A stretch of DNA of 64,000 nucleotides. Origin: Pseudoalteromonas atlantica (lineage in GTDB: Bacteria > Pseudomonadota > Gammaproteobacteria > Enterobacterales > Alteromonadaceae). Shown here piece by piece: positions 1 through 9,136 of the stretch (within the stretch, counting starts at the first letter, position 1; each line of letters starts with the position of its first letter). Both the position numbers and the translations under genes were made by a program. The notes beneath the pieces were generated by a model. The model was not told where the DNA came from and did no database searches. It saw nothing but the letters and a program-made list of their open reading frames with translations. The stretch covers positions 186,001 through 250,000 of the forward strand of contig BJUT01000001.1 in NCBI GenBank assembly GCA_007988745.1, written 5' to 3'.

Positions 1-726
1 TTCATCAAAAGGGCGTACCGCAGCAACATCTTGCTTATATTCGCTCCATAATGCACCAAGCCAAACTCGGTTTGCTTCTTTAGCAGCATCAGACATATCG
101 TTACGAATAAACGGCTCTACCGCCGACTTAAACGTACCAACACGGAAAATATGCTGCGTTACTTTAAGTTTTTCTAGTGCTTCTTTAAAGTAAAGTGGAT
201 ACATCCCATAGCCTTCAATGGCTACCGAACCATAAGGATGCATTGCAATTTCATCGGCATGCGATGCAATATAATATTGCGATTGAGTGTAATAGTAACC
301 CGATGCAATCACTTTTTTACCCGCTTGCTTAAAGGCATCTAACGATTTAGTAATACGCTTTAGCTTATTTAGGTGGGCTTTCGGCATTTCTTGCAAATCT
401 AGTAAGATAACGCTGATGCGCTCGTCATTAGTGGCTTCATCAATCACTTTGACTACATCATCAAGTAAAATTTCACTAGGTGCTTCTGAATTAGACGTAG
501 CATCGTTAATGGCTGCTTCGACAGGGTCTATATATGTTTTTTCTTCCACAATAGGCCCATTAAGATTAAGCCTAAGTACAGAGCCATCTTCTATTATTAT
601 TGTATCGTCATCGCTTGATAGCGACATAAAAAATACAACAACCAGTAATAAAAACAAAATGTTGAGTATTAAACGACGAGAAAAGTTTATTCCAGCCCAA
701 ATACCTCTAAATACCTTTGCTATCAA
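1..726 (-). CDS. sppA: Signal peptide peptidase SppA (protease IV), N-terminal part, cut by window edge
   Basis: Inner-membrane serine protease that degrades leftover signal peptides. The reading frame is open from a TTG start at 726 to the left edge (242 codons); the C-terminal half with the nucleophile Ser lies outside. A single hydrophobic segment (about residues 14-35) follows a basic N-terminus. The conserved FRVGT-F-KSAVEPF segment carries the general-base Lys known from E. coli SppA. No ATG lies near the N-terminus, and an AAGGAG ribosome site sits 7 bases before the TTG, which decides the start. It is transcribed divergently from fadH. Confidence 0.9.
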   Translation of the reverse strand, partial: MIAKVFRGIWAGINFSRRLILNILFLLLVVVFFMSLSSDDDTIIIEDGSVLRLNLNGPIVEEKTYIDPVEAAINDATSNSEAPSEILLDDVVKVIDEATNDERISVILLDLQEMPKAHLNKLKRITKSLDAFKQAGKKVIASGYYYTQSQYYIASHADEIAMHPYGSVAIEGYGMYPLYFKEALEKLKVTQHIFRVGTFKSAVEPFIRNDMSDAAKEANRVWLGALWSEYKQDVAAVRPFDE

Positions 727-915
727 AATAGCTCCTTAATTTGGTACAGCTAATACATTAGTTCCATCTTAGCCTAGAATAAAAATAATTTTAACTGCTA
801 AATCGTAACGAAGTGTTTATGAGGTTACATAAATATACGTTTTTAATCGTATTTTTAATTAAATGCAGGCACATATTGCTTATTACTTGCCATTAAAGCA
901 GAATTAGCTAATGTA

Positions 916-932
916 TACAGGTTAGACCAGTT
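916..932. promoter_or_regulatory. FadR-like operator upstream of fadH
   Basis: On the minus strand this reads AACTGGTCTAACCTGTA. Compared with the gammaproteobacterial FadR consensus AACTGGTCNGACCAGTT as I recall it, 13 of 16 defined positions agree, including the whole first half. The site ends 13 bp before the fadH start, a position suited to repression. It is a predicted site only; the adjacent fatty-acid gene raises its plausibility. Confidence 0.45.
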
Positions 933-945
933 AACGGGGCACAGG

Positions 946-2907
946 ATGTTAGAACAACAATTACAATTAAAACACACACAATTACGAAACCGCTTGGTAA
1001 TGGGCTCAATGCATACAGGCCTTGAAGAGGGCTGGCACAACCGCAAAAGGTTAAGCGCTTTTTACGAGGCGCGTGCTAAAGGCGGCACGGCCATGATCAT
1101 TACCGGGGGCTACAGCCCTAACTTGCGCGGTAAATTAACGCCTATTTCTTCATCATTTAACAGCTATTATGATGTATTTAAACACCGTGCATACACAGGC
1201 GCCGTTCATAAACATGGCGGAAAAATATGTTTGCAGCTTTTACATGCTGGTCGATACGCTTATCATCCGTTTAACCAAGCCCCGAGCGCTATTCAAGCGC
1301 CTATAAATCCATACAAACCTAAACAAATGTCGTTAGGCTCGATTAAAAAAACCATTAAAGACTTTGCGCACTCTGCCTATATGGCAGAAAAAGCAGGTTA
1401 CGATGGTGTTGAAGTAATGGGCTCTGAAGGTTACTTAATTAATGAATTTATGGCGCCACACACCAATAAGCGCGATGACGAATTTGGTGGTAGCCTAGAA
1501 AATAGAATGCGATTAGCGCTTGAAATAGTTAAAGCCGTTAGGGCTAAAGTATCTGATACGTTTTTAATTATTTTTAGATTATCTGTTATGGACCTAATCC
1601 CGAATGGCTCAACCCCTGATGAAGTCACTATTCAGGCAAAAGCACTTGAGCAGGCCGGTGTTGATATTTTTAATACTGGCATTGGGTGGCATGAAGCACG
1701 CGTGCCAACAATCGCCAGTATGGTGCCTCCTGGAGCATTTAAAGAAGCTTCAAAACGATTAAAGTCAGTGGTGAATGTACCTGTTATAGCTGTAAACCGT
1801 ATTAATACGCCGGATATAGCCAACCAAATCCTTAGCGATAATGAAGCCGATTTAATTTCAATGGCGCGCCCTTTATTGGCCGATCCTGAGTTTTTTAACA
1901 AATATCAAAATCAGCAAACTAAACAAATAAATATTTGTATTGGCTGTAACCAAGGCTGTTTAGACCACGTATTTAAAAATAAACGTGCAACCTGTTTAGT
2001 TAACCCACAAGCCGCCTTTGAACTTGATTACCCGTTAGATAAAGCTTCTAACGCTAAAAATGTATTAGTTGTTGGCGCGGGCCCTGCTGGGCTTTCGGCA
2101 AGTTGTTATTTGGCTGAAAAAGGGCACACAGTAACGCTTATCGATCAAAAAACACAAATGGGTGGCCAATTTAATCTAGCCATGCAAATTCCAGGTAAAG
2201 AAGACTTTAACCATACGCTTAGCTACTTTACTAATGAACTTGAAAGGCTCAACGTAAATGTAGAGCTTGGTAAAGCCTACGATGATGCAATGTTACAAAA
2301 ATACGATGACATCGTATTTGCCACAGGTGTACGCCCGCGTGAAGCTGCAATTGAATGCGCAGACTCTAAGCGTGTATTCGCTTATGATGAAGTTATACGC
2401 GGTGAGGTCGAACTGGGCAAATCAATAGCCATTTTAGGTGCCGGCGGTATTGGCTTTGATATGGTTGCTTTTTTAAGTGAGCATAAATCGCAATCTATTC
2501 CTGAGTTTAAAAAGCAGTGGGGTATTGAGTGCGAGGCAGAGCCGCACAAAGATGAGCGACAATTATACATGCTAAAACGCAGTGCAGGGCGCTTTGGTAG
2601 CGGGCTTGGAAAAACCACAGGCTGGATACATCGTCAAGTTGCTAAGCAACATGGTGTTAAACAAATTGCTGATTGCCAGTACCACAGTTTTGATAAAAAC
2701 GGCCTTACAGTTACTGTTGCCGGAGAAAAACAAGTACTGCCGGTTGATACGGTTATTGCGTGTATAGGGCAGGTTTCTAATAATGAAGTGCTTGAGCAAC
2801 ACCGCGAAAATGCAAAGGTACATGTTATTGGTGGTGCTAAATTAGCAGCAGCAATTGATGCAAAGCGTGCAATTTTTGAAGCACTTCAAGTGGCCAGAGC
2901 CATTTAA
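946..2907 (+). CDS. fadH: NADPH-dependent 2,4-dienoyl-CoA reductase FadH
   Basis: Reduces 2,4-dienoyl-CoA during beta-oxidation of unsaturated fatty acids in the cytoplasm. The 653-aa product (E. coli FadH has about 672) has an N-terminal FMN TIM barrel of the old-yellow-enzyme type, starting with the family motif NRLVMGSMHTGLEE. Active-site Tyr163 (GSEGY) and His249 (GIGWHEAR) are present. A [4Fe-4S] cluster site is formed by Cys331, Cys334, Cys338 and Cys350. A dinucleotide fold with VVGAGPAGL near residue 376 follows, with a second NAD(P) motif ILGAGGIGFD. The ATG at 946 gives an N-terminus a few residues shorter than E. coli. No better in-frame upstream start was found. Probably controlled by the FadR-like site just upstream. 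Confidence 0.95.
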   Translation: MLEQQLQLKHTQLRNRLVMGSMHTGLEEGWHNRKRLSAFYEARAKGGTAMIITGGYSPNLRGKLTPISSSFNSYYDVFKHRAYTGAVHKHGGKICLQLLHAGRYAYHPFNQAPSAIQAPINPYKPKQMSLGSIKKTIKDFAHSAYMAEKAGYDGVEVMGSEGYLINEFMAPHTNKRDDEFGGSLENRMRLALEIVKAVRAKVSDTFLIIFRLSVMDLIPNGSTPDEVTIQAKALEQAGVDIFNTGIGWHEARVPTIASMVPPGAFKEASKRLKSVVNVPVIAVNRINTPDIANQILSDNEADLISMARPLLADPEFFNKYQNQQTKQINICIGCNQGCLDHVFKNKRATCLVNPQAAFELDYPLDKASNAKNVLVVGAGPAGLSASCYLAEKGHTVTLIDQKTQMGGQFNLAMQIPGKEDFNHTLSYFTNELERLNVNVELGKAYDDAMLQKYDDIVFATGVRPREAAIECADSKRVFAYDEVIRGEVELGKSIAILGAGGIGFDMVAFLSEHKSQSIPEFKKQWGIECEAEPHKDERQLYMLKRSAGRFGSGLGKTTGWIHRQVAKQHGVKQIADCQYHSFDKNGLTVTVAGEKQVLPVDTVIACIGQVSNNEVLEQHRENAKVHVIGGAKLAAAIDAKRAIFEALQVARAI

Positions 2908-2997
2908 CAGTGTTAATAAAATGAAATAATTTACAGTGCCCTCAGGTCTTGTGTGTATAGAGTCCATAACTTAATACACTGACAAAGCAGGCCACAC

Positions 2998-3681
2998 ATG
3001 AGTAAATTATTTCGTTTGTATAATAAAATCATGGGTAATCTATCGTATGCCGACGGATTACCTGCGTTACTTTTTCGCTTAATTTTAGCCCCCGTAATGA
3101 TTATTGCGGGCTTTAATAAATTAGCCCTAAGTGGAGAAACCGACGGCTTTTTTAGCTATTTTCTTGCTGATGCAAGCGTTGTGCAATGGTTTGGCAATAG
3201 TGAATGGGGTTTAGGCTTACCATTTCCAGACTTACTTGCCTTTTTAGCAGGCTGGAGTGAATTTTTAGGCGGGTGGTTTTTACTCTTTGGGCTATTTACC
3301 CGCTTAGTAAGCATTCCGCTGATGTTTACAATGGTTGTGGCAGCAACAACTGTGCATTGGCATAATGGTTGGTTTGCTATAGCGCCATCAAACCCTACAA
3401 CCAGTTCAGCTCAAGTACTTGATTGGTTATCAATTCCAGGGGCTAAAGAAAGCCTTGAAAACTCACTAGAAGTACAAGAACGTATAGGTAAAATTAGGGG
3501 CATAGTTGAAGAGCACGGATTTACTGATTACTTATATGAAAAAGGTAAACCTTCCATAATAAATAACGGTATTGAATTTTCTGCTATCTATTTTGCCATG
3601 TTACTTAGCTTGTTTTTTGTAGGTGGCGGTCGCTATGTTAGTGTTGATTATTGGCTCAGGCGTGCAGTAGTAAAAGAGTAG
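2998..3681 (+). CDS. DoxX family membrane protein
   Basis: The 227-aa integral membrane protein has DoxX features: LLFRLILAPVMIIAGFNKL in the first membrane helix, then GWSEFLGGWFLLFGLFTRL and a following helix with HWHNGWF. About four membrane helices are visible, plus a soluble insertion near residues 135-185 that is longer than in small DoxX proteins. DoxX proteins are inner-membrane proteins linked to redox or oxidative-stress functions, but the role of this one is unknown. It stands alone and is closed by a strong hairpin terminator. Confidence 0.8.
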   Translation: MSKLFRLYNKIMGNLSYADGLPALLFRLILAPVMIIAGFNKLALSGETDGFFSYFLADASVVQWFGNSEWGLGLPFPDLLAFLAGWSEFLGGWFLLFGLFTRLVSIPLMFTMVVAATTVHWHNGWFAIAPSNPTTSSAQVLDWLSIPGAKESLENSLEVQERIGKIRGIVEEHGFTDYLYEKGKPSIINNGIEFSAIYFAMLLSLFFVGGGRYVSVDYWLRRAVVKE

Positions 3682-3696
3682 CAAACAAATTGGTTT

Positions 3697-3733
3697 AAAA
3701 AGGGCGTATAAATATTTTTTATACGCCCTTTTT
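3697..3733 (+). terminator. Rho-independent terminator after the DoxX gene
   Basis: Near-perfect inverted repeat: AAAAAGGGCGTATAAA pairs with TTTATACGCCCTTTTT, ending in a T run. It starts 16 bp after the stop codon at 3681. Because of its symmetry it could work in both directions. Confidence 0.85.
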
Positions 3734-3924
3734 GTTTGTAACGTGTGTTAAACGCATAGCGCCTCTATCGGATTTATACAGTGGTATATGAATATTGTTT
3801 ACGCAGTAATGGCGCTTTTATACGAGAGAAGTAAGTAGGGTTTTAATAAAATTGATAATTAAGCAGAGTTTATTTTTTAAAGGCATAAATGGTACTCTAA
3901 CGTTTTGAATTATGAGAGTACGCT

Positions 3925-4473
3925 ATGGATGCTATTGAGCTTTTACTAACCCGCCAATCTGACGCTAAATTAACCGCCCCAGGGCCAAATTCAGAGCAGC
4001 TCGATATTATAAAGCAAGCCGCGTTACGGGTTCCTGATCACGGATGCATTGCGCCTTGGCAGTTTATTGTCGTTCAAGGTGATGCCCGCCATAAATTAGG
4101 TGAGATATACCATCAAAGCGCCGTTGCTGAGCAGCAAGAAGAAAAAGTGATTAAACGTGCAAAAGAGCTTGTGCTGCGCGCACCGATGATCATTATTGCT
4201 ATTGCTAAATATCAAGCCCATCCAAAAGTGCCGCGTATTGAGCAAGTACAAAGTGCCGGTTGCAGTGTACTTGCCATGCAACAAGCCGCATTTGCACAAG
4301 GTTTAGGTGGTGTATGGCGTACAGGGTATTTTGCACAGAGCACAGCGGTAAAAAATGCCCTTAATTTAGATGAACAAGATGAAATTGTTGGGTATTTATA
4401 TTTAGGCACCCCAGAGATTGAGTGCAAAAAGGCAGCTAAGCATAAACCAGATGATTACTTCACTTATTTATAA
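3925..4473 (+). CDS. NAD(P)H nitroreductase, YdjA-like
   Basis: Small FMN-dependent nitroreductase (182 aa; E. coli YdjA has 183). The N-terminal LLTRQSDAKLTAPGP and RVPDHGCIAPWQFIVV match the YdjA subfamily FMN-binding region. The central SAGCSVLAMQQAAFAQGLGGVWRTG is the second conserved block, and the protein ends with the GYLYLGTPE strand. The natural substrate of YdjA-type enzymes is not settled. ATG at 3925 follows a GAGAG-like ribosome site. No operon partner is visible. Confidence 0.88.
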   Translation: MDAIELLLTRQSDAKLTAPGPNSEQLDIIKQAALRVPDHGCIAPWQFIVVQGDARHKLGEIYHQSAVAEQQEEKVIKRAKELVLRAPMIIIAIAKYQAHPKVPRIEQVQSAGCSVLAMQQAAFAQGLGGVWRTGYFAQSTAVKNALNLDEQDEIVGYLYLGTPEIECKKAAKHKPDDYFTYL

Positions 4474-4677
4474 TAAATAATGAACTATTGCAGTTCTGCG
4501 CAGTCATAAAGCATTAAGGTTGCTGCTGTTAGGCTCGTCCTTTTTTGATTTAGCTGTGAGAAGTGCACGGAAGCAATATAGGTTAACTTTTTCTTCTTCA
4601 GTTTGTTTTTTAATCGGTTGTTTTTTGTTAAAATATGGAAAGTCTTAATAAAAATAACGATAAAGAAGACGAAAACG

Positions 4678-5055
4678 ATGGGAAATTTATTTTTACAAGA
4701 AAAAGAGAATTGGCTGGCATGGTCAATTTGGGGAATAGTGGGTGCTTTTATTACACTTTATGTGGCAATGAGCACGAATACTGCACATTTTATAGCTGGC
4801 TCTGCTATGGGAATGCTTGTTTTATTAACCTGGTGGATGCAGCAGTCTAAAAGGTTTGATTTTGGTCGGGCCTTTAAAATTTGTTTTTATGTGTTATTGC
4901 TTAGTGTATTACCTGCATTTTTATTTGTGGTAGTACCAAGTGATGATTTAAACCGTTTTGATTTAATATTTCAAAGCGTTACATTTTTAGCACTCAGTTT
5001 ATTACTGTGCTTAATTTGTTCGTGGATTGCGCGCAGGCCAAAGCAATATTATTAA
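4678..5055 (+). CDS. Small four-helix membrane protein, function unknown
   Basis: The 125-aa product has four hydrophobic segments (about residues 14-32, 38-56, 66-88 and 96-116) separated by short charged loops. I do not recognise a family. The frame is open upstream to a TTG at 4603, but that extension is Lys/Ile/Phe-rich and unlike a protein start. The ATG at 4678 gives a conventional N-terminus. Its ribosome site (AAGAAGACG) is weak. It lies just before the tRNA-Ser gene on the same strand. Confidence 0.6.
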   Translation: MGNLFLQEKENWLAWSIWGIVGAFITLYVAMSTNTAHFIAGSAMGMLVLLTWWMQQSKRFDFGRAFKICFYVLLLSVLPAFLFVVVPSDDLNRFDLIFQSVTFLALSLLLCLICSWIARRPKQYY

Positions 5056-5183
5056 TAGGGTAACGCGCAACCTAGGTTTTTAGCTATTTGTGGTGGTTTT
5101 TTGAACCAAATGCTGTTTTTAGCTAATTATTTACATTTAGGTCTTTACAAGTTGCTCAATACCCCCTATTATTCGCGCCGTAC

Positions 5184-5274
5184 GGAGAGATGGCAGAGTG
5201 GTCGAATGCACCGGTCTTGAAAACCGGCATAGGTTTGTAGCCTATCTAGGGTTCAAATCCCTATCTCTCCACCA
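5184..5274 (+). tRNA. tRNA-Ser, anticodon TGA
   Basis: A 91-nt cloverleaf including an encoded CCA. The acceptor stem GGAGAGA pairs with TCTCTCC. The anticodon arm CCGGT-CTTGAAA-ACCGG has TGA at 5218-5220. The long variable arm (ATAGG paired with CCTAT) is typical of serine tRNAs. The T arm is TAGGG-TTCAAAT-CCCTA. Position 73 is A, where E. coli tRNA-Ser has G. A terminator hairpin follows directly. Confidence 0.97.
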
Positions 5275-5281
5275 TTATTTA

Positions 5282-5308
5282 AAAAAACCGCCTTATGGGC
5301 GGTTTTTT
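5282..5308 (+). terminator. Rho-independent terminator after tRNA-Ser
   Basis: AAAAAACCGCC, loop TTAT, GGGCGGTTTTTT. It starts 8 bp after the tRNA CCA end, and a T run follows the stem. Confidence 0.85.
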
Positions 5309-5327
5309 GCTTTGTGGAGTTTAATAA

Positions 5328-5714
5328 ATGTCAAAAGAAGCAAACCTTACAACATCCCAGCGCTTAGTAAAGCATGTACTACTGTGGATTGTATTTGGCT
5401 ACTGTTATCAAAGCGCGATTAATTTATTAATAAAAATGGCAGCAGATGCACAACCAGACGCAACGCTTATCACCGCCTTTGTGTATGGTATTGGCTTTAA
5501 CGTATTAACTGCGCATCTTATTACTAAATACGATACGCATTGGCCTGTTATTGGCGCAGCTTTTATTGCTTTAGTTGGTTTAGTATTAGTTCCATTGGTG
5601 CTGTTTGGCAGTGGCGGTTTACTAGCGTGGCCATTGCTTGTTGGATTTTTATTCAGTTTACCCCTCTGTAGCTACATAGTTGGCAAAATTAAGGTAAAAC
5701 ACAGTAAAAACTAG
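5328..5714 (+). CDS. Small membrane protein, function unknown
   Basis: The 128-aa product has a short polar N-terminus and about four membrane segments (roughly residues 14-36, 46-66, 71-92 and 95-118), ending in a Lys-rich tail. No family is recognised with confidence. ATG at 5328 has a GTGGAG ribosome site 8 bases upstream. It sits between the tRNA terminator and fklB on the same strand. Confidence 0.65.
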   Translation: MSKEANLTTSQRLVKHVLLWIVFGYCYQSAINLLIKMAADAQPDATLITAFVYGIGFNVLTAHLITKYDTHWPVIGAAFIALVGLVLVPLVLFGSGGLLAWPLLVGFLFSLPLCSYIVGKIKVKHSKN

Positions 5715-5783
5715 CCCCAAACCGGTTTTATTTTATGTTAGCATGTACGCGTCTTTTAACTAACAAAACGTGAAAAACACATT

Positions 5784-6404
5784 ATGTCAGATAATTTTAC
5801 TACAGATGCTGAAAAAGCAAGTTACGGTATTGGCTTACAAATGGGTGAGCAACTTAAGTCTAACCCTTTTGAAGGCTTAAACCTAAATTCAGTATTTGAA
5901 GGCATGAAAGATGCGTACGCTGGTAGCGCTTTTCAAGTTGAGATCCCTGAGATCCAAGCTGCATTTGAAAAAATTAACGAAGAGATCCAAGCGCGTCGTG
6001 AAGAAGAAGCAAAAGTACTTTCTGCTGAAGGTATTGCATTCTTAGAAGAAAACGCTAAGCGTCCTGAAATCACTGTTACCGAGTCTGGTTTACAATACGA
6101 AGTACTAGCAACAGGCGAAGGCGAAAAGCCAACTGCTGAGTCTACAGTACGTGTTGATTACCACGGTACATTAATTAACGGTACAGTATTTGATAGCTCT
6201 TACGAGCGCGGTCAACCAGCTGAATTCCCAGTAGGTGGCGTGATCAAAGGTTGGACTGAAGCTTTACAAATGATGCCAGTAGGCACTAAATGGCGTATTT
6301 ACGTTCCTCATGAGCTTGCTTATGGTGAACGTGGCGCAGGTGCTGCAATTGCACCTTTCTCAACGCTTGTATTTGACGTTGAGCTACACGAAATCCTTTC
6401 TTAA
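5784..6404 (+). CDS. fklB: FKBP-type peptidyl-prolyl cis-trans isomerase FklB
   Basis: Prolyl isomerase and folding helper of 206 aa, the same length as E. coli FklB. Residues 1-90 form the helical dimerisation domain (ASYGIGLQMGEQL). The FKBP catalytic domain follows (VRVDYHGTLINGTVFDSS, GVIKGWTEALQMMPVG, HELAYGERGAG, LVFDVELHEI). There is no signal peptide, as in FklB and unlike periplasmic FkpA. It is a single gene ended by the hairpin at 6427-6457. Confidence 0.93.
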   Translation: MSDNFTTDAEKASYGIGLQMGEQLKSNPFEGLNLNSVFEGMKDAYAGSAFQVEIPEIQAAFEKINEEIQARREEEAKVLSAEGIAFLEENAKRPEITVTESGLQYEVLATGEGEKPTAESTVRVDYHGTLINGTVFDSSYERGQPAEFPVGGVIKGWTEALQMMPVGTKWRIYVPHELAYGERGAGAAIAPFSTLVFDVELHEILS

Positions 6405-6426
6405 TTTAGTTATTAAGTCAGTATTT

Positions 6427-6457
6427 AAAAAGCCGTGGTCTTGACCGCGGCTTTTTT
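6427..6457 (+). terminator. Rho-independent terminator after fklB
   Basis: AAAAAGCCGTGGTC pairs with GACCGCGGCTTTTTT with one G-T pair, followed by a T run. It begins 23 bp after the stop codon. Confidence 0.85.
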
Positions 6458-6613
6458 GTGTCTTGTGGTTTTATACCAAGCTTTAAAAACGTTAATAATT
6501 TAGGCCTATCCGCATAATTAAGTGAGTTATTTTGGGGGAAAGATAAACTTGCTACCTGCGCTACAAACGCTATTACAACAAGTAAATAACCTAGTTAATT
6601 AAATGAGTAGGCA

Positions 6614-6642
6614 TAAAAAAACCGCATATAAAATGCGGCTTT
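6614..6642 (-). terminator. Rho-independent terminator of the TonB receptor gene
   Basis: Read on the minus strand: GCCGCAT, a short AT loop, ATGCGGT, then a run of seven T. It lies about 30 bp past the stop codon at 6673. Confidence 0.8.
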
Positions 6643-6672
6643 AAAAGTAACTAAATAAATGCCAAAGCGTTA

Positions 6673-9054
6673 TTAAAAATAACCTCTAATACCAAAGCGG
6701 AAGTTTCTACCTGGTAGTGGGGCTTTATCTTTTATAAACGAGCTGTGAACAAAGCCAAGTTCGTCTGTAATGTTATCTACATTTAAGTATAGCTGCGTAT
6801 CTATAGCGCCTAAACTTAACTGATAATTAGCTTGAGCATCAACAATTGTGTAGCCATCGGTTTTAGTTTCATAGGCGTTAATATTATCTTGCTCAAAGTA
6901 GTGCGTACCTGTGAGTGTTAGTTGTAAATCGCCTACATTGTATTGTAATTCAGATCCTAATTTATTTGCTGGTATGCGCGGCAAGTTACCTTCGTCGTCT
7001 TTTAGCTTAGCGCGTGTTGAATCACCAAATACTTTAACCATGGCATTAGGGTCAATTTGATAGTGTACATCAAATTCTACACCGTAGAGTTCAGCATCTT
7101 TGCTGGCAAATTGATATACGGCAACCGCATCATCATGAGCGCCAATTGCAGACTCTAAACCATCTTCTTCGTCGTAAACTAATCCAGTATTTTGTTGATA
7201 ATAAAAGTTTTTAATATCGTTATAGAAAAAGTTAACTGTGTAACCAAAGTCACCGCTAAAACGTCTAAAGCTAAAATCTAAATTGGTCGATTTTTCTTGT
7301 TTAATGTCTTCTGGCTCAAAGTGAACCTCGTTATCTTCAATATGATAGCCAAGGCCTAGCTCGTAAGTACCTGTAGCAATGTGTAATCCGTTTGATAAAA
7401 GCTCAGCAGAAAGGGGCGCACGCTCAGAGTGAGATAAGCTAAGTGCTACGCTTTGCCCTGGTGTGTATTGCCAAATAGCACCGGCAGAGGCGCTTACATT
7501 AGTAAAGCTTTCACTGTATGCAATGCTTTCTTCTTCGCCTTCGTCATGATCTTCTTCTTCATCGTGATCATGTGCGTGCTCGCTTTCGGTAATTGTGCTT
7601 GTTATTTCGTAATCTTCGATACGCGCACCAAGCTCGAGTGTAACATCACCAAATTCACGTTCTTCAAGTAGGTATAACGCATGTGTAGTGGTCACACTTG
7701 CAGGAGTAAATGCTTCTTCGCCAATTGCGTCGTAGTCCGATTCGCTATAATGATAGCCCATCATACCGTGCCACTGCGCTAACTTGTGCTCTACATTTAA
7801 GCGTGCTTCGGTTGTTTCATTTTTAAAGGTGGTGCCAATTGCACCGTCTTCAATTTCACTGTGTTTGTAATCAGTGTAGCCAACACGAAGATTAATATTT
7901 TCAATCCAGTTATTATCAAGCGCATAGCTTATAAGGCCTTGCCAACGATCTTGCTCTAGATGTGCATAAACAGACTCTTCTTCCTCTTCATCTGCGTGGT
8001 CATCGTGTTCTTCTTCGGTTTCACCTTCATGGTCATGATCATGATGCTCATGCCCAGGAATACCGTAATCGGTTTCAATGCTACCGTAAGAAAAGCCAAC
8101 CGTTAAATGATCGCCCACATAACTCGTACCTACATTAAATGTGTCGCTATCAATAAAAGTGTTTTCTACAGAGTTATGAGTTTCAACATCACCATCTTCA
8201 TCTGTAATGTTAAATGTAGGCGTTTCATAGTCATCGCCGCTGCGTTTAGTCCCATCAAAATGAAAGTTAAATCCGTCATTTCCTGTTTCTAGTTTTGCAG
8301 CCACGGTATTTGAGTTAGAAACCGTGTCATGGCTGTATTCAGCAGCACCGGTTAAATCATCTAAATTGCTCGTTGGAATACGGTTATCAACCACATTTAC
8401 CACACCACCTATTGCGCCTGAGCCATAAAGTAGGGTGCTTGGTCCGCGCAGTACTTCAATTTGTTCCGCTGCTAAGCTGTCGCTTGAGGTTGCATGGTCA
8501 GGACCAATGCGCGATGCATCGCTGGCATCTAAACCGTTTTGGGTAATTTTAACGCGAGGGCCATCTAAACCACGGATAATAGGGCTTGATGATACCGGAC
8601 CAAAGTAACTGGCATTAACTCCTGGTAAGCCCTTTAGTGTTTCGCCAAGGGTCGCTTTTGATTTGTTTTTAAGCTCATCACCTGATAAAACGCTAACCGG
8701 CGAAATCATTTCTAAGCTATTTTTATGCAGTGCAGAGGCATATACAACAACGGTTTCTACCGAGGTAGGGGTAAGCGACACCGTTACATTGTTTGAGTTT
8801 TCATTTACCGCAATACGCGAGTCTATAAAGTTGTCTTTACTTACATGCAATTGACTTTGAGAGTCTACATCAATAGAAAATTCGCCCTGTGCGTTGGTTT
8901 TTACACCTTGGTCTTTACCATGTACGTGTACAGCTGCGTTTTCAATAGGTTGGTTTTTATCGTCTGTTATTTTACCGGTAACGGTAGCAGCAAGTGCTGA
9001 ATGAGAACATAAAACAGAAAAAACTGCAGAGGAAATTAATGTTAACTTTGTCAT
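6673..9054 (-). CDS. ZnuD-like TonB-dependent outer-membrane receptor with His/Asp/Glu-rich loops
   Basis: Outer-membrane receptor of 793 aa, probably for zinc. In order it has a signal peptide (1-22, ending SALA), a carboxypeptidase-like regulatory domain (about 24-95), and a plug domain (TLGETLKGLPGV, QIEVLRGPSTLLYGSGAIGGVVNVVD). A 22-strand-type barrel follows, ending in a terminal aromatic (RGYF). Two extracellular-loop stretches near residues 335-360 and 490-508 are extremely His/Asp/Glu-rich, as in the zinc receptor ZnuD. Two Zur-like boxes lie in the 124-bp gap upstream. Zinc as substrate is an inference from loops and boxes; copper or another metal is possible. Confidence 0.88.
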   Translation of the reverse strand: MTKLTLISSAVFSVLCSHSALAATVTGKITDDKNQPIENAAVHVHGKDQGVKTNAQGEFSIDVDSQSQLHVSKDNFIDSRIAVNENSNNVTVSLTPTSVETVVVYASALHKNSLEMISPVSVLSGDELKNKSKATLGETLKGLPGVNASYFGPVSSSPIIRGLDGPRVKITQNGLDASDASRIGPDHATSSDSLAAEQIEVLRGPSTLLYGSGAIGGVVNVVDNRIPTSNLDDLTGAAEYSHDTVSNSNTVAAKLETGNDGFNFHFDGTKRSGDDYETPTFNITDEDGDVETHNSVENTFIDSDTFNVGTSYVGDHLTVGFSYGSIETDYGIPGHEHHDHDHEGETEEEHDDHADEEEEESVYAHLEQDRWQGLISYALDNNWIENINLRVGYTDYKHSEIEDGAIGTTFKNETTEARLNVEHKLAQWHGMMGYHYSESDYDAIGEEAFTPASVTTTHALYLLEEREFGDVTLELGARIEDYEITSTITESEHAHDHDEEEDHDEGEEESIAYSESFTNVSASAGAIWQYTPGQSVALSLSHSERAPLSAELLSNGLHIATGTYELGLGYHIEDNEVHFEPEDIKQEKSTNLDFSFRRFSGDFGYTVNFFYNDIKNFYYQQNTGLVYDEEDGLESAIGAHDDAVAVYQFASKDAELYGVEFDVHYQIDPNAMVKVFGDSTRAKLKDDEGNLPRIPANKLGSELQYNVGDLQLTLTGTHYFEQDNINAYETKTDGYTIVDAQANYQLSLGAIDTQLYLNVDNITDELGFVHSSFIKDKAPLPGRNFRFGIRGYF

Positions 9055-9083
9055 TATCTTAAAGGTTCGCGGTTACTATGTTG

Positions 9084-9098
9084 TGATATAATATAACA
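9084..9098. promoter_or_regulatory. Zur-like operator, proximal
   Basis: TGATATA-A-TATAACA. Thirteen of the 14 defined positions match the palindromic Zur consensus TGTTATANTATAACA as I recall it. It lies 30 bp upstream of the receptor start codon, where binding would block transcription when zinc is plentiful. Confidence 0.6.
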
Positions 9099-9121
9099 CC
9101 GCATTTTTGACTTATCAACAA

Positions 9122-9136
9122 TGTTATACTATAGCT
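9122..9136. promoter_or_regulatory. Zur-like operator, distal half-degenerate copy
   Basis: TGTTATA-C-TATAGCT. It has a perfect left half and a weaker right half of the same palindrome. Its centre is 38 bp from the proximal box. Confidence 0.5.

Noticed and set aside
4603..4677. Longer start for the small membrane protein at 4678
   Set aside because: The TTG-initiated extension is Lys/Ile/Phe-rich intergenic-type sequence without a ribosome site.
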